A DNA stretch of 64,000 nucleotides from assembly GCF_945859705.1 (NCBI RefSeq), contig NC_079137.1, forward strand, positions 54,282,552 through 54,346,551. The letters are read 5' to 3'. Numbering within the stretch: position 1 is the stretch's first letter; the number at the start of each line of letters is the position of its first letter. This DNA is from Episyrphus balteatus (taxonomy: Eukaryota; Arthropoda; Insecta; Diptera; Syrphidae). Below the pieces are notes generated by a model that saw only the letters and a program-made list of their open reading frames with translations, was not told where the DNA came from and searched no databases. Positions 24,318 through 34,887 of this stretch are shown piece after piece. Made by a program: the position numbers and the translations under genes.

Positions 24318-25492
24318 GACGTGATAACGTCTTATAAATCGATGAACCGTGGCAGCCACCACAAAAAAGTGACGCCATTTTCTAGCGTTACACTCTCGCA
24401 CTTTCGCAGTGCGGCAAAAAAATTCAATTCAAAATTAAAAATAAACTATTAGAGATACAAAAATCTCCTATAGCTTATTTGAAAGATAATAACCTAAAGC
24501 TTAATCCAAATGAAGGATTTTTAAAAATTCCGTCATTTAATAGGGTAAACAGGGGTAAAACGAGAAGGTGAAATTTGGGCTAAAATCTAAACGCGAAATC
24601 GTAGAGAATTGATTTTTGTTGCTTTAGATAGATGAGACTAATTTAAGAATAACTGCATTTAAGAAAAAATTCTAAAAAATTTTGAAACTAAGCTATAACG
24701 TTTTGTTTGAACGTTGTACACGTGTTGGGTCTATGACAAAATGATGATTTTGGGTAAAGGAAATTTTTTTGACAATTCTAAAGATGCCAGGTGAAAGATG
24801 AGGGAAAAAAATTAGGCGTCTGATCCGGATTTTTTTCCAACACTCTGCGTTTCGAAATATGAATTTTTGAAAAACACCTTGTTTTTTAGGGGTATTTTTG
24901 GGTAATTTTTGATTTTTAGCTTTTTTTTAGAGTGTTCAAAAAATCTTAAACTTATAGGACACGTAGGTTTTGGCCTTATGCATACATGTGCAAAAACTTG
25001 GAATCGTTTAGTGAGTTTTGACTGAATAACGGAAGAAACAAGTTTTAAAAAAACACGTTTTTTGACCGTTTTTAACCGATTTTCATCGTTATTTATTTTT
25101 ATCTTTTTTTTTAAATACAAACAGAAATAAAGTATATGAATCAATGATAGAACATGACTACGACTATATGTGTGCGAAGTTTCAATCATTTTCGTAAACA
25201 CAATTTTGAGATAACGGTAAAATAAAATTTTAAAAATTCAACAGGTTATAACTTTTGACCCAGAGCAGATAAAAATTATTAAATTAAATTATTATTAAAC
25301 TTTTATGAGCATCCTGATACAATTAAATTTCATTTGGTATATCACACATAACGGTAGACTAACTAAAGTTACACAATGTTAAATCAAGAAACTAGCGAAA
25401 AACCTCAAAACACCAGTGGATATCTGTTGCCAGCCGCACAGCCACCAGTGTGGGAAGTACCGTAATCTCAGTCTGGAAATTCGACATGGTTG

Positions 25493-25811
25493 ACTTTAAA
25501 AAATTCTTACTTCTCTTGTAGGCATCTATGAAATAAGTTTAATACGTCATATGAAAGGTGATATAATAAGCTTTCATATGGTGTAAAATTTTTTATGGGT
25601 TTTCGTTGAAAAAATTGATAAAATAGCTTGAGGACATAAAAATAAATGTTTTTTTTTGCTTTTTTTAATGAAATTTGATCGAGTTCAAAAAATTCTAGCT
25701 CTTTTTGTAGGTGTCTCATAGACCTGATCGATAAATATATTTTGAGCTTAGGCAATAAGCTCTCAGATGGTATAAAATTTTTTTATAGGTTGTTATTGAA
25801 AAAAATGGAAT
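25493..25811. repeat. Diverged ~180-bp tandem duplication, second copy interrupted
   Basis: Copy one (about 25493-25672) has the blocks AAAAAATTCTTACTTCTCTT, GTAGGCATCTATG, AAGCTTTCATATGGTGTAAA. Copy two (about 25675 on) has AAAAAATTCTAGCTCTTTTT, GTAGGTGTCTCATAG, AAGCTCTCAGATGGTATAAA. Copy two breaks at the hAT-like insertion and resumes after it: TGAGAAGATAAAAATTCATG at 27756 aligns with TTGAGGACATAAAAATAAAT of copy one. Confidence 0.7.
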
Positions 25812-27755
25812 TAATGACGCAGGGGCGGATCCAGGATTTTTTTCTGGGGGGGGCACAAGGGACGGATTGGCAAAAAAAACAGCAATAACAGTTAGAAATA
25901 AAGTGAAGTATCATACGACTGACTAACAAACAGAAAATTTTAACGACCCACAGTGGTCTAAAACCTGGCCAAAAATATTTAGGCACATTTCCCACATCAA
26001 ATAGGTACCAAATGACCAAAAAGTTATTCGGAAGGAAAAATTTTCATTTTCTTGTTACAGTAAAAGCCACTTAAGTGCTAACCCTCTTACTCCTGGATTA
26101 GCCGGAAGAAAAAAAATATAAAAAATCAGAAAATGCACGTACAATTCTTTATTTAATTTTTTGACTTAAGTTGTTTCACCAAATAGTTTTTGAGAAATTA
26201 AGTTTTAAAGATGAAAATTTGAAAAAAATAATGTTTACGTTTTTTAATTGATTTTGTATAAAATTTTGCAATATTATGGACATAATTATACCATTAGTTA
26301 ATGACCTAGTAGTTTTTAGTCAAATACTAAAGACTTCATTCTAATAAATATTAAAGTTCCTAAGAATAACAAAAAAAAACTGAATCATACTTTTTTGCCG
26401 GGAAACCCAGTTTTGTTTTTTTTTATTTGCATTAACCTTTTGTAACCCAAGGTCGTAAATTTAAAAATTAATAAGTCAATCGATTGGCCTTTATCTTTAA
26501 TAAAACACGTATTTTTTAAAAATTCAATAAAGTCATTATTTACTTAGTTATTTCGATATTTTAGGAGTAAAAAAAAAGTTTAAATAATTTATTTTTATAT
26601 AAAAATGCAAAAATTCAAGCAAAAAACTATCTAATATTAATTTTTAGGCACTTTCCTAAAATCCAAAAATAAAACCCCGTGGGGCTTACTAACAAAAACT
26701 ATTTTTTTTTCTGAATTTGCTATTTATTAGAAATTTGAAGTACTATTTCGATAAAGCAATACTTAAAGATTATAATATTAGAAGCTTCAAAAGAAAAAAA
26801 AAAATAGTTTGTAGAGCTTTTATGCAATCTTTTTCGGTTTGTTACAGAAATGTCACATCGGGCTACAAGGGGTTAAATTGTTTTATACCTCAAGAATATT
26901 GTGTTCAAATTGTAGGTCTCTTGGAGCCAAATTGACCAAGTTATGAGTATTTTAATACTTCCCTTAGGAACGTTTTAGTCTTTTAGTCCAGAGTTCAAAA
27001 CTTTAAATCGTTATCCCCACAACTAATGTTTTCAACGCCGGTGCTCCTCATAACTTCAAAACTACTGCACCGATTTTTTTGAAATTTGGAACACTATTTT
27101 TTTTACATATTTTTAGAGGTATCCCTGGAGAAATTTTCTCAATAAAATAATATTTATAAAAATCTATAAGTAAGGGTCGCTTTTGAGGAGTTTTTTTTTC
27201 AAGGGGTCTTTATTTTCGGGGTGCAAACTTGGGCAAACTTCTGAAATGCAAGTTTGTTCTACATATCCAGCAGTTCTATAATATATAGTTTATGCAATTT
27301 TGTGACGTGTTCCGCTATTTTAAAAACACTAATGTTAAAAAAAAAACAACGACAAAAGTGCAAATTTTTTGACCCCTCTGTATGAAAAAATAGAGTTGCA
27401 TATACAATTATTTTTTTTATATATCATTCAATGTCATTCGATGTCCATATCAAAATTTTTCACCAAAATCACTTTGAAAATTCACTTTTTTTTAAATCGA
27501 AAAAAAAAATTCGTGTGTACCCAACAAATAGCCGTTTATTTATTTGTGAGGTGGAGCTATTCATGGGAAAGGAATGCAACAATCAACAAAATTCGCATTT
27601 TCAGCCAGAAATAGACAAGAGTTTCACTCAAGTTCTTTCTGTTATTATTCATATATTTTTAAAACTCTTATAGTTTGATTTCCTTTAAGTATGAACTTTA
27701 AGTTCTGGGGGGGGCACGTGCCCCCCCCCCCCCTGGATCCGCCTATGTAATGACG
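25812..27755. mobile_element. hAT-like non-autonomous element with 8-bp target duplication
   Basis: The duplication TAATGACG (25812-25819 and 27748-27755) brackets an element starting CAGGGGCGGATCCAGG (25820) and ending CCTGGATCCGCC then TATG (27747). Eight-base duplications and CAGGGG...-type ends are characteristic of hAT transposons. The 1,928-bp interior has only short AT-rich frames and no hAT dimerisation or BED zinc-finger signature, so it cannot move alone. A G-tract sits inside each end. At the right end G-tract and C-tract meet around CACGTG to make a 22-bp perfect palindrome (27707-27728). Internal sequence at about 27050-27120 resembles common insect repeat phrases. Confidence 0.85.
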
Positions 27756-28045
27756 TGAGAAGATAAAAATTCATGTTTTCTTTTCTTTTTTTTAAGAAAA
27801 TGATTGTTTTCAATAAATTATATTTATACTCTTTGCGCATTATAAAAATTTAAAAATAAAAGAAGAAATACTTGGCTTTTAAATTGCATAATTTTTTTTT
27901 GTAAGGTTTTAAAATAAAAAAAATTAATATAAAAAAGGTATTTTTTTTAGCTTTTTCTTGTAAATTATGATTGTTTGAAATAAGTAAACGCTTGACTCAT
28001 TTTAAACAAAAGCACACAACCTGTTTTCTGACGACGTTATCACGT

Positions 28046-28279
28046 AAAATCATCGTCCGTAAACCGGCTTTACAGACAACCTCTATTTTTTCAGAAACGG
28101 CTCCTACAATTTTCAAAAAAAAAAAACAAAGAAAACTGAAAACTCGTTAGAAAAATAAGTCCGTTTTTTAGACTTAACGTTAACCACTTGAAATTGGTCG
28201 TATCCTGGTTGCCCTTGTCTCCCTTATTGCAAATAATAATAAAAAAAATTATCAATTACCATCAATTTAAAATTATCTT
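28046..28279. other. AT-rich spacer
   Basis: This stretch holds no gene. It runs from the older repeat region to a HINE-related fragment. Confidence 0.4.
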
Positions 28280-28770
28280 GCGTGACTTAAGAAATTAGTG
28301 ATCGCACCGAAAAAATTTGTTGCAGAATAATGCAAGTTTTTTTAATTACACTGGTCAAAAAGGTATTTGCCACAAGAACCAAAATATACTTTTCTAGAGG
28401 TTTTTGGGTGCTCCAATCCGGAGTCAGAAAATTTTGATTGGCCATCGTTTTGGAAATATTACCGTTATAAAATGCCAAAAAACGTCACTTTGACTGTTTT
28501 TGAGGTTATGTTTTATAAATAATTCTTTGAAAAAATGTTTAAATCTTATCGATATCTCTTTTACCGTGAGAGAAATTTTAAATTAAACAAAGTCATACAA
28601 ATCATCTGTTCTAAATTTGAAAATCCAGCCACCATTTGCTTTGGAAATGTGTACAGATGGACGCCTAGACACACAGACTGACCGAAAAAATTACTTGGTC
28701 CACTTTTTCGGACTTCTCCATTATCATAATGTTGGTTTCGATTAATACATCGACATTTTTTTTTTTAATG
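28280..28770 (-). repeat. Distant HINE/DINE-1-like relative, reverse orientation
   Basis: The segment at about 28660-28745 reads ACACACAGACTGACCG, then TTGGTCCACTTTTTCGG, then ACTTCTCCATTATCATAATG. This is the reverse complement, with changes, of the GACATTACGATGATGGAG, AAAAAAGTGGGTCC, GTCTGTCTG order in the HINE-like copies. The rest (including CACTGGTCAAAAAGG at about 28350) is not matched to the other copies. Extent is uncertain. The minus-strand open frame at 28287-28478 lies inside it and has no recognised product. Confidence 0.45.
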
Positions 28771-29937
28771 AAACCAGTTATAGCTCATTTCTTAAGCGCA
28801 CAATGAACTTTGTTCTAAATAAGAGTATTAACACGTTAAAAACTTTCAGTACAATTGTCCTAAATACTGATACTATATTCACCCTGTGTGCTTCCACTCC
28901 ACAAATATATTGTCTTTGTGTTAATTTCTAGTAGATAACTTATTTCAATATTCCTCTCTCTTTGCCAAAAAGTCTTCTCTGTTCTACGAATACGAATTGC
29001 AAACAAAATAATTTCAATGATTTTGTTGTAATTTTAGTTTCAGGAATCACACTGTCTTGGTTTTAATAGTTCTAGATCGTCTGGGGGCTTTTCCAATCAA
29101 ACATCGTGCTGAGAGAGCATTGTGTATCTTTATAAAAGAGTAGAGGTTACCCATCGAGAAGATGTGGCACAACGACGACGACGACGAGTACTTTATATCT
29201 AAAGCCCACAATGCCAATGGTGGTCCTACAAAACTCTAAGAACAGACTAATTCAATTTTAATGTACTTTTGAAATACAAACTCTACACACTCTCAAATAC
29301 ACACACACAGAAATACACATGACTATGGACTGTGAAAATTATGTCATCCCCAAGAATATCTAGTCACCTATGGACGAGTTTATATGGAGGAAGAAGCTTG
29401 AATAATTCTAGAACCTTAGATTCAAAATGGAGGGGATCCTTATGCAGAACCTATTGTAAAAGGGAGATGGCTTGACATTGGCACACAGTCGTTACAACTC
29501 GTTGTACATAATTCCCAGGGCGCACGTTGGACTCATAAGTTTTTCGAAATTTGCATAAATGCGTTCAAATGTTCATACTCCATCCGTTTCAACTATCGTC
29601 GTCGTCGTCGTCCTGGGTATGGAATCATCGTGTCCTCGTCGATGTGTGTCGGTCGGTTGGTTTTGCTTTAGTCTTCATCTAACATGCAGGTGAGGATCTG
29701 AGGATATTTCCATTTAGCTAAGTTTTCATCGAGTCCAAAAATATACAAAGGCGAATGTATGTTACGTGTAAGTGTATGTGTATGTGTGTTTGAGAGAAGT
29801 AGAGTATTTGCATATTTATGGTAAGAATAGGTAAGGTATATGGATGCCCTTTGAATTTTCAAAAGTTAACATTCAATCATTTTATAAATCTACAAGAATG
29901 TTTCATACCACTTTTTGGGGGTTATTCATTGTTTGCA
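28771..29937. other. Unique sequence island with inverted CGA/TCG microsatellites
   Basis: This stretch is less AT-extreme than its surroundings. A (CGA)n tract at about 29172-29188 and a (TCG)n tract at about 29596-29611 are inverted relative to each other, about 420 bp apart. Short CA-rich tracts lie at about 29299-29310. A possible 18-nt microexon at 29672-29689 is listed separately. No longer coding segment is convincing. Confidence 0.4.
29672..29689 (+). other. Possible microexon (very weak)
   Basis: TTTTGCTTTAG precedes TCTTCATCTAACATGCAG, which is followed by GTGAGGAT. This gives an acceptor-like AG, an 18-nt in-frame segment (SSSNMQ) and a good donor-like GTGAGG. Such arrangements occur by chance. 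Without transcript support it is only a candidate. Confidence 0.12.
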
Positions 29938-30365
29938 ATACTTATTAGGGTGGGTCAAAAAAATCGAAATTCATTTTTTTGATTTGGTACTCCGAAAAAT
30001 TGTCAATTTGTTACGAAATTAAGAACAACAAACGAATTTTTAAAGATTTTTTCGATTTTTGGACCTCAAATATCTATTAAACGGTAAGATAAACGAAAAA
30101 AGTGTTTAAGGCCTTTTTTGTAGAGCGTTCAATTTCCTACAAGAATATGCAAAGAAATTTGCTAAAAAGTCAATTAATAAAAAAATGATTTTTTTTTTAG
30201 TAGAAGCTTGATGAAAAATGGAAAATTGCGAAGCGGAGGACCTTCCCATTAATATAAAGAGTTCATATTTGGTGTGTATATTCTAGAGGTGTCTAGCAAT
30301 CGATTTTTTGGAGTACCAAACCAAAAAAATAAATTTCGATTTTTTTGACCCACCCTAATACTTAT
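29938..30365. mobile_element. hAT-type MITE (412 bp, ~50-bp inverted ends, 8-bp target duplication)
   Basis: ATACTTAT occurs at 29938-29945 and again at 30358-30365. Between them the ends read TAGGGTGGGTCAAAAAAATC (29946) and its near-complement (...TTTTTTGACCCACCCTA, 30357). The inverted repeat continues through TTTGATTTGGTACTCC for about 50 bp. The 8-bp duplication and TAGGG ends indicate hAT. There is no coding content. Confidence 0.88.
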
Positions 30366-31379
30366 GCTCAACTTTTTTTGGAAAAGAGAGAAAAGTTTAT
30401 AGTTTTTTTTTTCTTTGTTCTCTTTTGCCTATGAGGTGAAAAAATACATTTGAAGGTTGTGTTTTCAATGATGACGTATATTTGTTTTATTCGTTTGAAC
30501 TTTTTCTATAGAAACAATACTTTAAGAGCTTTGAAATACGAGCTCAAGGCGGATATATGGAATAAAGTGAACTGTTGGGTTAAGTTTTTTATTGTTAAAA
30601 GTTCACCTTTCAGAGAAGTTTTTCCCTTTTTAACTTAAGTTTTATTGATTCCATGGTTTTACTTTTTTTTTATCAAGAAGTATAGGTACTATGATAGACT
30701 TTAAAGTTTGGAGGATTAAAAAACTATTTGCATTCGAATCTAGGGCAATGTTTTGAAGGTAGATGGTTTTCACTTGCAACTCGGGTTTAAGGTATTGTTT
30801 CAAACAGTTTTGCTTCATTTTACAAAAAAAAAAAAAAAAACATGAAAAAAAGTTAAAAACATTTTTTTTTTTTTTACAAATTATTGGAAGCAATACCCTT
30901 ACACATATTCAATAATTATGGTACAGGGATAAAATTTGGCATGAACGTTTCATCTGCAACGAGAACCAAGAAGCAAAAGAGTGCTTCGAAATATTTTAAG
31001 GTTAAAGGGTGTTTCTTTAAAGGGAGAAAGAACGTTGTGCATTTTGCAACAAATAAAAAAACATTGTGTTCAAATAATGATAGCTTTAAGGAAACTGGAT
31101 AAAATATTTCGATGGTCATTGGGATCAAGAATAAAAAATGATCATAAGCTCATAAATCATGAGTTAAAATATGTTTTTTTTTCTTTTCTTATAAACTGAA
31201 TTTAACATTATTGGAATTTAAGGGTGAAAACAATTTTTCAAGTAAAAACACATACTATTTTTTCTGCATATCACACATTGATAGCAAACTATAGACCAAT
31301 TTTCAAAATTTCTTAGATTAGAAAATCTTTTAACAAGTTGTTTGTGAAAGAGTCACTTTCTTTGTAAGAAACTGTTACA
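30366..31379. other. AT-rich non-coding stretch
   Basis: Several overlapping short frames on both strands (30450-31199) have low-complexity translations, with poly-A and poly-T runs at about 30822-30876. No gene is supported. Confidence 0.5.
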
Positions 31380-31560
31380 AACTTGCTAACCTTTAGGTCC
31401 AGTGGATTTATAATTTGACACAACAGTTGGTACCACCCCAGATTTAATTTTCTCTCATTCAATAGAGTATTGGCTGAATATCATAGAAATGGTTTTTCGC
31501 ACTCGTGAAATTCACCTTTTGGGCGCCATCTTGGATTTTAGTTTTTTTTAAAGTTATACT
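31380..31560 (-). repeat. Dispersed repeat, inverted partner of 35115-35255
   Basis: On the minus strand this reads AAACTAAAATCCAAGATGGC, then CCAAAAGGTGAATTTCACGA, GTGCGAAAAA, TATGATATTCAG, GGGGTGGTACCAACTG. The same order appears on the plus strand at 35115-35255 (AAGGTGAATTTTATGAGTGC, GGGGGTGGTACAAACTG). The two are 3.5 kb apart in opposite orientation. The family is unidentified. Confidence 0.7.
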
Positions 31561-32096
31561 TTTTTTGGCGCGTTGGGAGTGAAAATTTGCTTTTTGACAA
31601 GAAGTGTCAAAAGGATTAGCAAGTAGCGCCACCTGGATTTATTACTGACCAATCTTAAATAACTCAGCAGCTACATGTGCATTTTTATTGTGTGCCTACA
31701 AACGCATATTCACATAGTACCAAAAGACCAATACGCTGATAGCGCTTAAATAAATTTTATCTCTATACGCGTTTACTAAAAGCCTAGATAAATTAGCCGA
31801 GTTAAAATTTATTGTTGAATTTCGTCCGAGTTATATGCTGTTCCAACTAAAAAATCATATTTTCGTTTCCAGCTACATAATTTTTATCAGTCACAATAAA
31901 TTAAGCGCATTGAAAAAGAGTGAAGAAAAGAGAAAAAAAACATGTCAGCTACAACAAACCAGACGTCAAATCTAGATCGAAGAAAACAAATGCATACATA
32001 CGAGTATATACAAAGCAAATGCGATTTTCATGGGAAAAACGCCGGTCAACTTAATTTCTTGTATACAAATATGAAAAATAATAATTGCCCGTATTG
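31561..32096. other. Unique sequence
   Basis: No gene is visible. The sequence is ordinary and non-repetitive, with a slightly higher GC content than the flanks. Confidence 0.4.
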
Positions 32097-32356
32097 TGAA
32101 GCCTAGTAAGCAGCTGAAGCGAAACGAAATTTTCCATACAAAAATTCGATACCGAAATCTTGAACAAAATTAAATTTGTTTTGTTTTTGCTTTAAAACTT
32201 ATTTTCTGATGTTTTTTCTTGAATTTTTTTTTATTTGTATTTTTATTATTTTTACTTTGCTTTAATACCCGATGGTACTTTTTCATAAACATGTTCGCTG
32301 TTGACTTTGGAGACTTCAACATTTTTCGTTTCGCTTCAGCTGCGTACTAGGCTTGA
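32097..32356. mobile_element. MITE, ~33-bp inverted ends (AGCCTAGTA...)
   Basis: The left end, AAGCCTAGTAAGCAGCTGAA (32099), continues GCGAAACGAAA and is mirrored by the right end, ending CAGCTGCGTACTAGGCTT (32354), with one mismatch in about 31 bp. A possible TGA duplication (32097-32099 and 32354-32356) would give a 254-bp element. There is no coding content. The superfamily is not assigned, because the 3-bp duplication overlaps the terminal bases and could be chance. Confidence 0.75.
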
Positions 32357-32556
32357 GGTGCGAAATTAAATAAATAAAATACAAAATGCAGCTGGTCTTC
32401 CGGTAATTTAGTCAATATGAACTCCTCTTAATTAAAAATAACCAAGATCACCTAAGCCAAATAACATTTCCGGACACATTTGTACGCATTCTCTATCATC
32501 TGATATTTACCTCTAGTTTTTGTCAAAGCCACTTAAACAGTGTTTATGAAAATGTC

Positions 32557-32817
32557 TAAGTGCCTGGCTTCACAGTGATTTTTCAATCGATTGAAAAATC
32601 TCATGTGGTGGCTACACACTGTTGTGCCCAATCACGTTCCACTTTTACATTTTCTAGGAACAAACGTCAAAAAGAGGAAAAATTTAGTAATGGAACTGTA
32701 CTGCCCTCAGAAAATTCAGTTCCCTTCGTGAGCATCTTCCCCCTTCAATCCTCATCCCTCTTGCCTACAAACTCACTGCTTAGGTGATTGAAAAATCACC
32801 GTGTCGCCAGGCACTAA
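32557..32817. mobile_element. PIF/Harbinger-like MITE (TAA target duplication)
   Basis: TAA at 32557-32559 is followed by GTGCCTGGCTTCACAGTGAT. The right end reads ATCACCGTGTCGCCAGGCAC (ending 32814) and is followed by TAA (32815-32817). About 30 bp pair with few mismatches. A 3-bp TWA duplication is typical of PIF/Harbinger elements. Just inside the left end lies a perfect 24-bp palindrome built on GATTTTTCAATC and its complement. The short open frame across the element (32560-32787) is not a gene. Confidence 0.7.
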
Positions 32818-34075
32818 CACAGTGCCTCCAAGGAGCATCCATCACAAAGAGCAAAATTTTTTTCGCTGGGCAAATTATTTCATGTCGTCTCATTTTATCT
32901 TTCGTGTTTGTAAGGCTTTCACTTTAGTGTAGAGGTAAAATGACTCGTTTACCTCTACATTCAAAAGAAACTATACACATACACGAAACGTCAACACTCA
33001 TGCCCATGATTTGCACAACAACGCTCATGCCATGTTCAAAAAACAAGATTCTTCGACAAGATGTCAGTGTGGGCACTGATTTTTCTGCCTCCATTCGATT
33101 TTTTCAAGACATGTTTATGAACTAAACAGCGTTCATGGCTAGTGGAGGCGACCTGTATTGAAAAATAACTTTCGACGTGCTCTTCAGTTAAAAACAATTT
33201 TTAATAAATAATGCAGCATTATAAAATTGAACTCTACAACCGAATGTAGATATATTACTGATAAGGTGTGTTTTTTTATTACGACCGGGCTAAACTGGAC
33301 AAAAAAAAACGCTTCAAGGCTTAGCCAAAAATCTTGACAGCATTGTATATTGAAAGTTCCGTAATCAGTACACAAAAAAAATTTAGAGTTGTCATAGTTT
33401 GGTAGTTTGTGTGCAAGTCGCCCATCGGCAACAGATTGCAGTCGCTCAGCGATTCGCTCAAAATTTGAACTTTTTTCAACTTTGTTGCATTACGAGTTTT
33501 TACTTTTATAATTTTTTTCACGATCTGCTTTTGCTTTCTGCTTCTTATTTTATTTATTTAATTTGACAGCCCGTGTAGTGCGGTTGCTCGTGCGGTTGCA
33601 TTCTGTTATTTTGCAAACCGAATTTTTTGACAACAACTATCATTTTATTCGCTGAGCGACGAGCGACGCATTTTGTTCAGCCCTAATAATGTACACAATA
33701 ATAATGCACATGTAGCTGGTTGGTTATTTTGGCTTTCGGAAAATGTCATTTTGACATTTGAGATTTCTAGTTTGATTTTGTTTACTTTTTTCCATTTTAT
33801 CAAAAGTCACAAAGAAAACAAAAAAGAAGTGTTAAAAATCTTCACATTTTAAATTCGTTCTATATTTGTTTCTTTGTGTTTAATTTATTGTTCAAAATTG
33901 GATGAATTTATAATGCAAAAAAGTTCCTCGACATAACTCAAACTCGTAGGTTGAGGTTGGGCCATCTGCCCACGACAACATGATCGATGACGATCTGATT
34001 TCTGAGAATTTGAAATCATGAGAAATTCGGAGACTGCGATTAGCCCAGGTAAGGAAGCTTTATCCCTTGAATAAA
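32818..34075. other. Unique or unresolved sequence
   Basis: Contains a 12-bp inverted pair, GTCGCTCAGCGA (about 33441) and TCGCTGAGCGAC (about 33650), which may be the remains of another small inverted-repeat element. Short frames on both strands (32940-33125, 33184-33521, 33885-34124) have no recognised motif. Confidence 0.4.
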
Positions 34076-34212
34076 ATGGCGTAGCTGTGGCTGTAGCTTG
34101 TAGCCCAAGTTGAAAAATTCTCAACTTTTACCTCAGCTGCAGCCTACTTATTCTGGGTTTTCTCTCAACAAAATTTTTACAGTACTACAAGCTACAGCCA
34201 CGGCTATACCAT
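34076..34212. mobile_element. Short inverted-repeat element (137 bp)
   Basis: The left arm, ATGGCGTAGCTGTGGCTGTA then GCTTGTAG, pairs with the right arm, CTACAAGCTACAGCCACGGC then TATACCAT, over 28 bp with three mismatches. No clear target duplication was found, so no class is assigned. Confidence 0.6.
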
Positions 34213-34294
34213 GTCTTCGTTTGGCTGCAATCTTGTTCAAAGGAATCGTTTGTTTCGGACAGATCTCATATACCAGATTCTAACTGGACAGCAA

Positions 34295-34439
34295 TAGCCG
34301 TGTTTTATATTTCCCGCGATCCAATTCAGATCATTGTATTTATTTTCGTTATAAAAACAAAGAGAAAACCTGGTTTTGTTGTAAGGCAAATAAATACAAT
34401 GATCTTATCTGAATCACGGGCGAAATAAAACACGACCTA
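34295..34439. mobile_element. TA-flanked MITE, copy 1 (family shared with 60501-60644)
   Basis: TA (34295-34296) is followed by GCCGTGTTTTATATTTCCCG. The right end reads AATAAAACACGACC followed by TA (34438-34439). The arms of about 45 bp carry TTCAGATCATTGTATTTATT and its complement. A sister copy of nearly equal length (140 versus 141 bp) lies at 60503-60642, with diverged but clearly homologous arms and loop. The TA target suggests a Tc1/mariner-type MITE. Confidence 0.8.
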
Positions 34440-34452
34440 TAACATGAGTTAA

Positions 34453-34887
34453 ATGAAGATCGAAAACTTCTTTCTATTGTCGTCATTGGGAGAAAATCAA
34501 AACGATTTTCATAACTTCTTCGATCTTCCAAAGGATCTAACAGTTTCCAAAACTTGCATGAATATACGTGCATATTTTTCACAGATAACACATTTAAACT
34601 CGAATAATTGGGTGACTGAACCATACAGTAGAGTTTCTTCGACAGGAACTTCATCAGCAATGCTTCACATTTGTCCAGACGTTAGTCAAGGACGTGGAGA
34701 AGAGGCTGTTAAACCTACTAAGTGGACTTCTGTGAATAAAAAGTATAACTTTAAGCGCGTGTACATGAGTACACACACTCTTTTTTTTTTAATTTTCTCT
34801 GTATCGTTACAAATTTTGTTGAAAAAAATTAATAATTTTATATTTATAGCGATACAGAGAAAAGTTGTATGGCAGAGTTGTAGATAA
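34453..34887 (+). other. Coding-like orphan frame, unrecognised
   Basis: A 144-codon plus-strand frame starts 16 bases after the MITE at 34297-34437. Its first ~105 codons have a balanced composition unlike most AT-driven frames here. They contain mixed residues, several Trp and Cys (for example NWVTEPYSRVSSTGTSSAML and HICPDVSQGRGEEAVKPTKW), and the last ~40 codons turn into an AT-rich tail with a T run. I recognise no domain. It could be an exon fragment, a decayed gene or transposon relic, or chance. No start context, splice signals or frame conservation can be assessed from one sequence. Confidence 0.25.

Larger units (their letters stand above)
24318..28045. repeat. Older composite repeat region, split by a hAT-like insertion
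   Basis: The motif GACGTGATAACGTC (24318-24331) reappears inverted as GACGTTATCACGT (28033-28045), facing inward from the two edges of the region. With the nested hAT-like element (25820-27747) removed, the rest is about 1.8 kb. It might be a transposon with short ends. The match is only 13 bp and the motif is itself palindromic, so the assignment is weak. The minus-strand frame at 24812-25201 (129 residues) is Lys/Phe-rich low complexity without a recognisable domain. Confidence 0.35.

Noticed and set aside
24812..25201. 129-residue minus-strand frame
   Set aside because: Lys/Phe-rich AT-driven translation inside a repeat region; no domain or motif.
24318..28045. A complete transposon defined by GACGTGATAACGTC ends
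   Set aside because: Only 13 bp match, and the motif is self-palindromic, so orientation carries little information; kept as a low-confidence region only.
33441..33662. Inverted GTCGCTCAGCGA pair ending near CAGCCCTA as another hAT MITE
   Set aside because: No matching left end or 8-bp duplication could be located.
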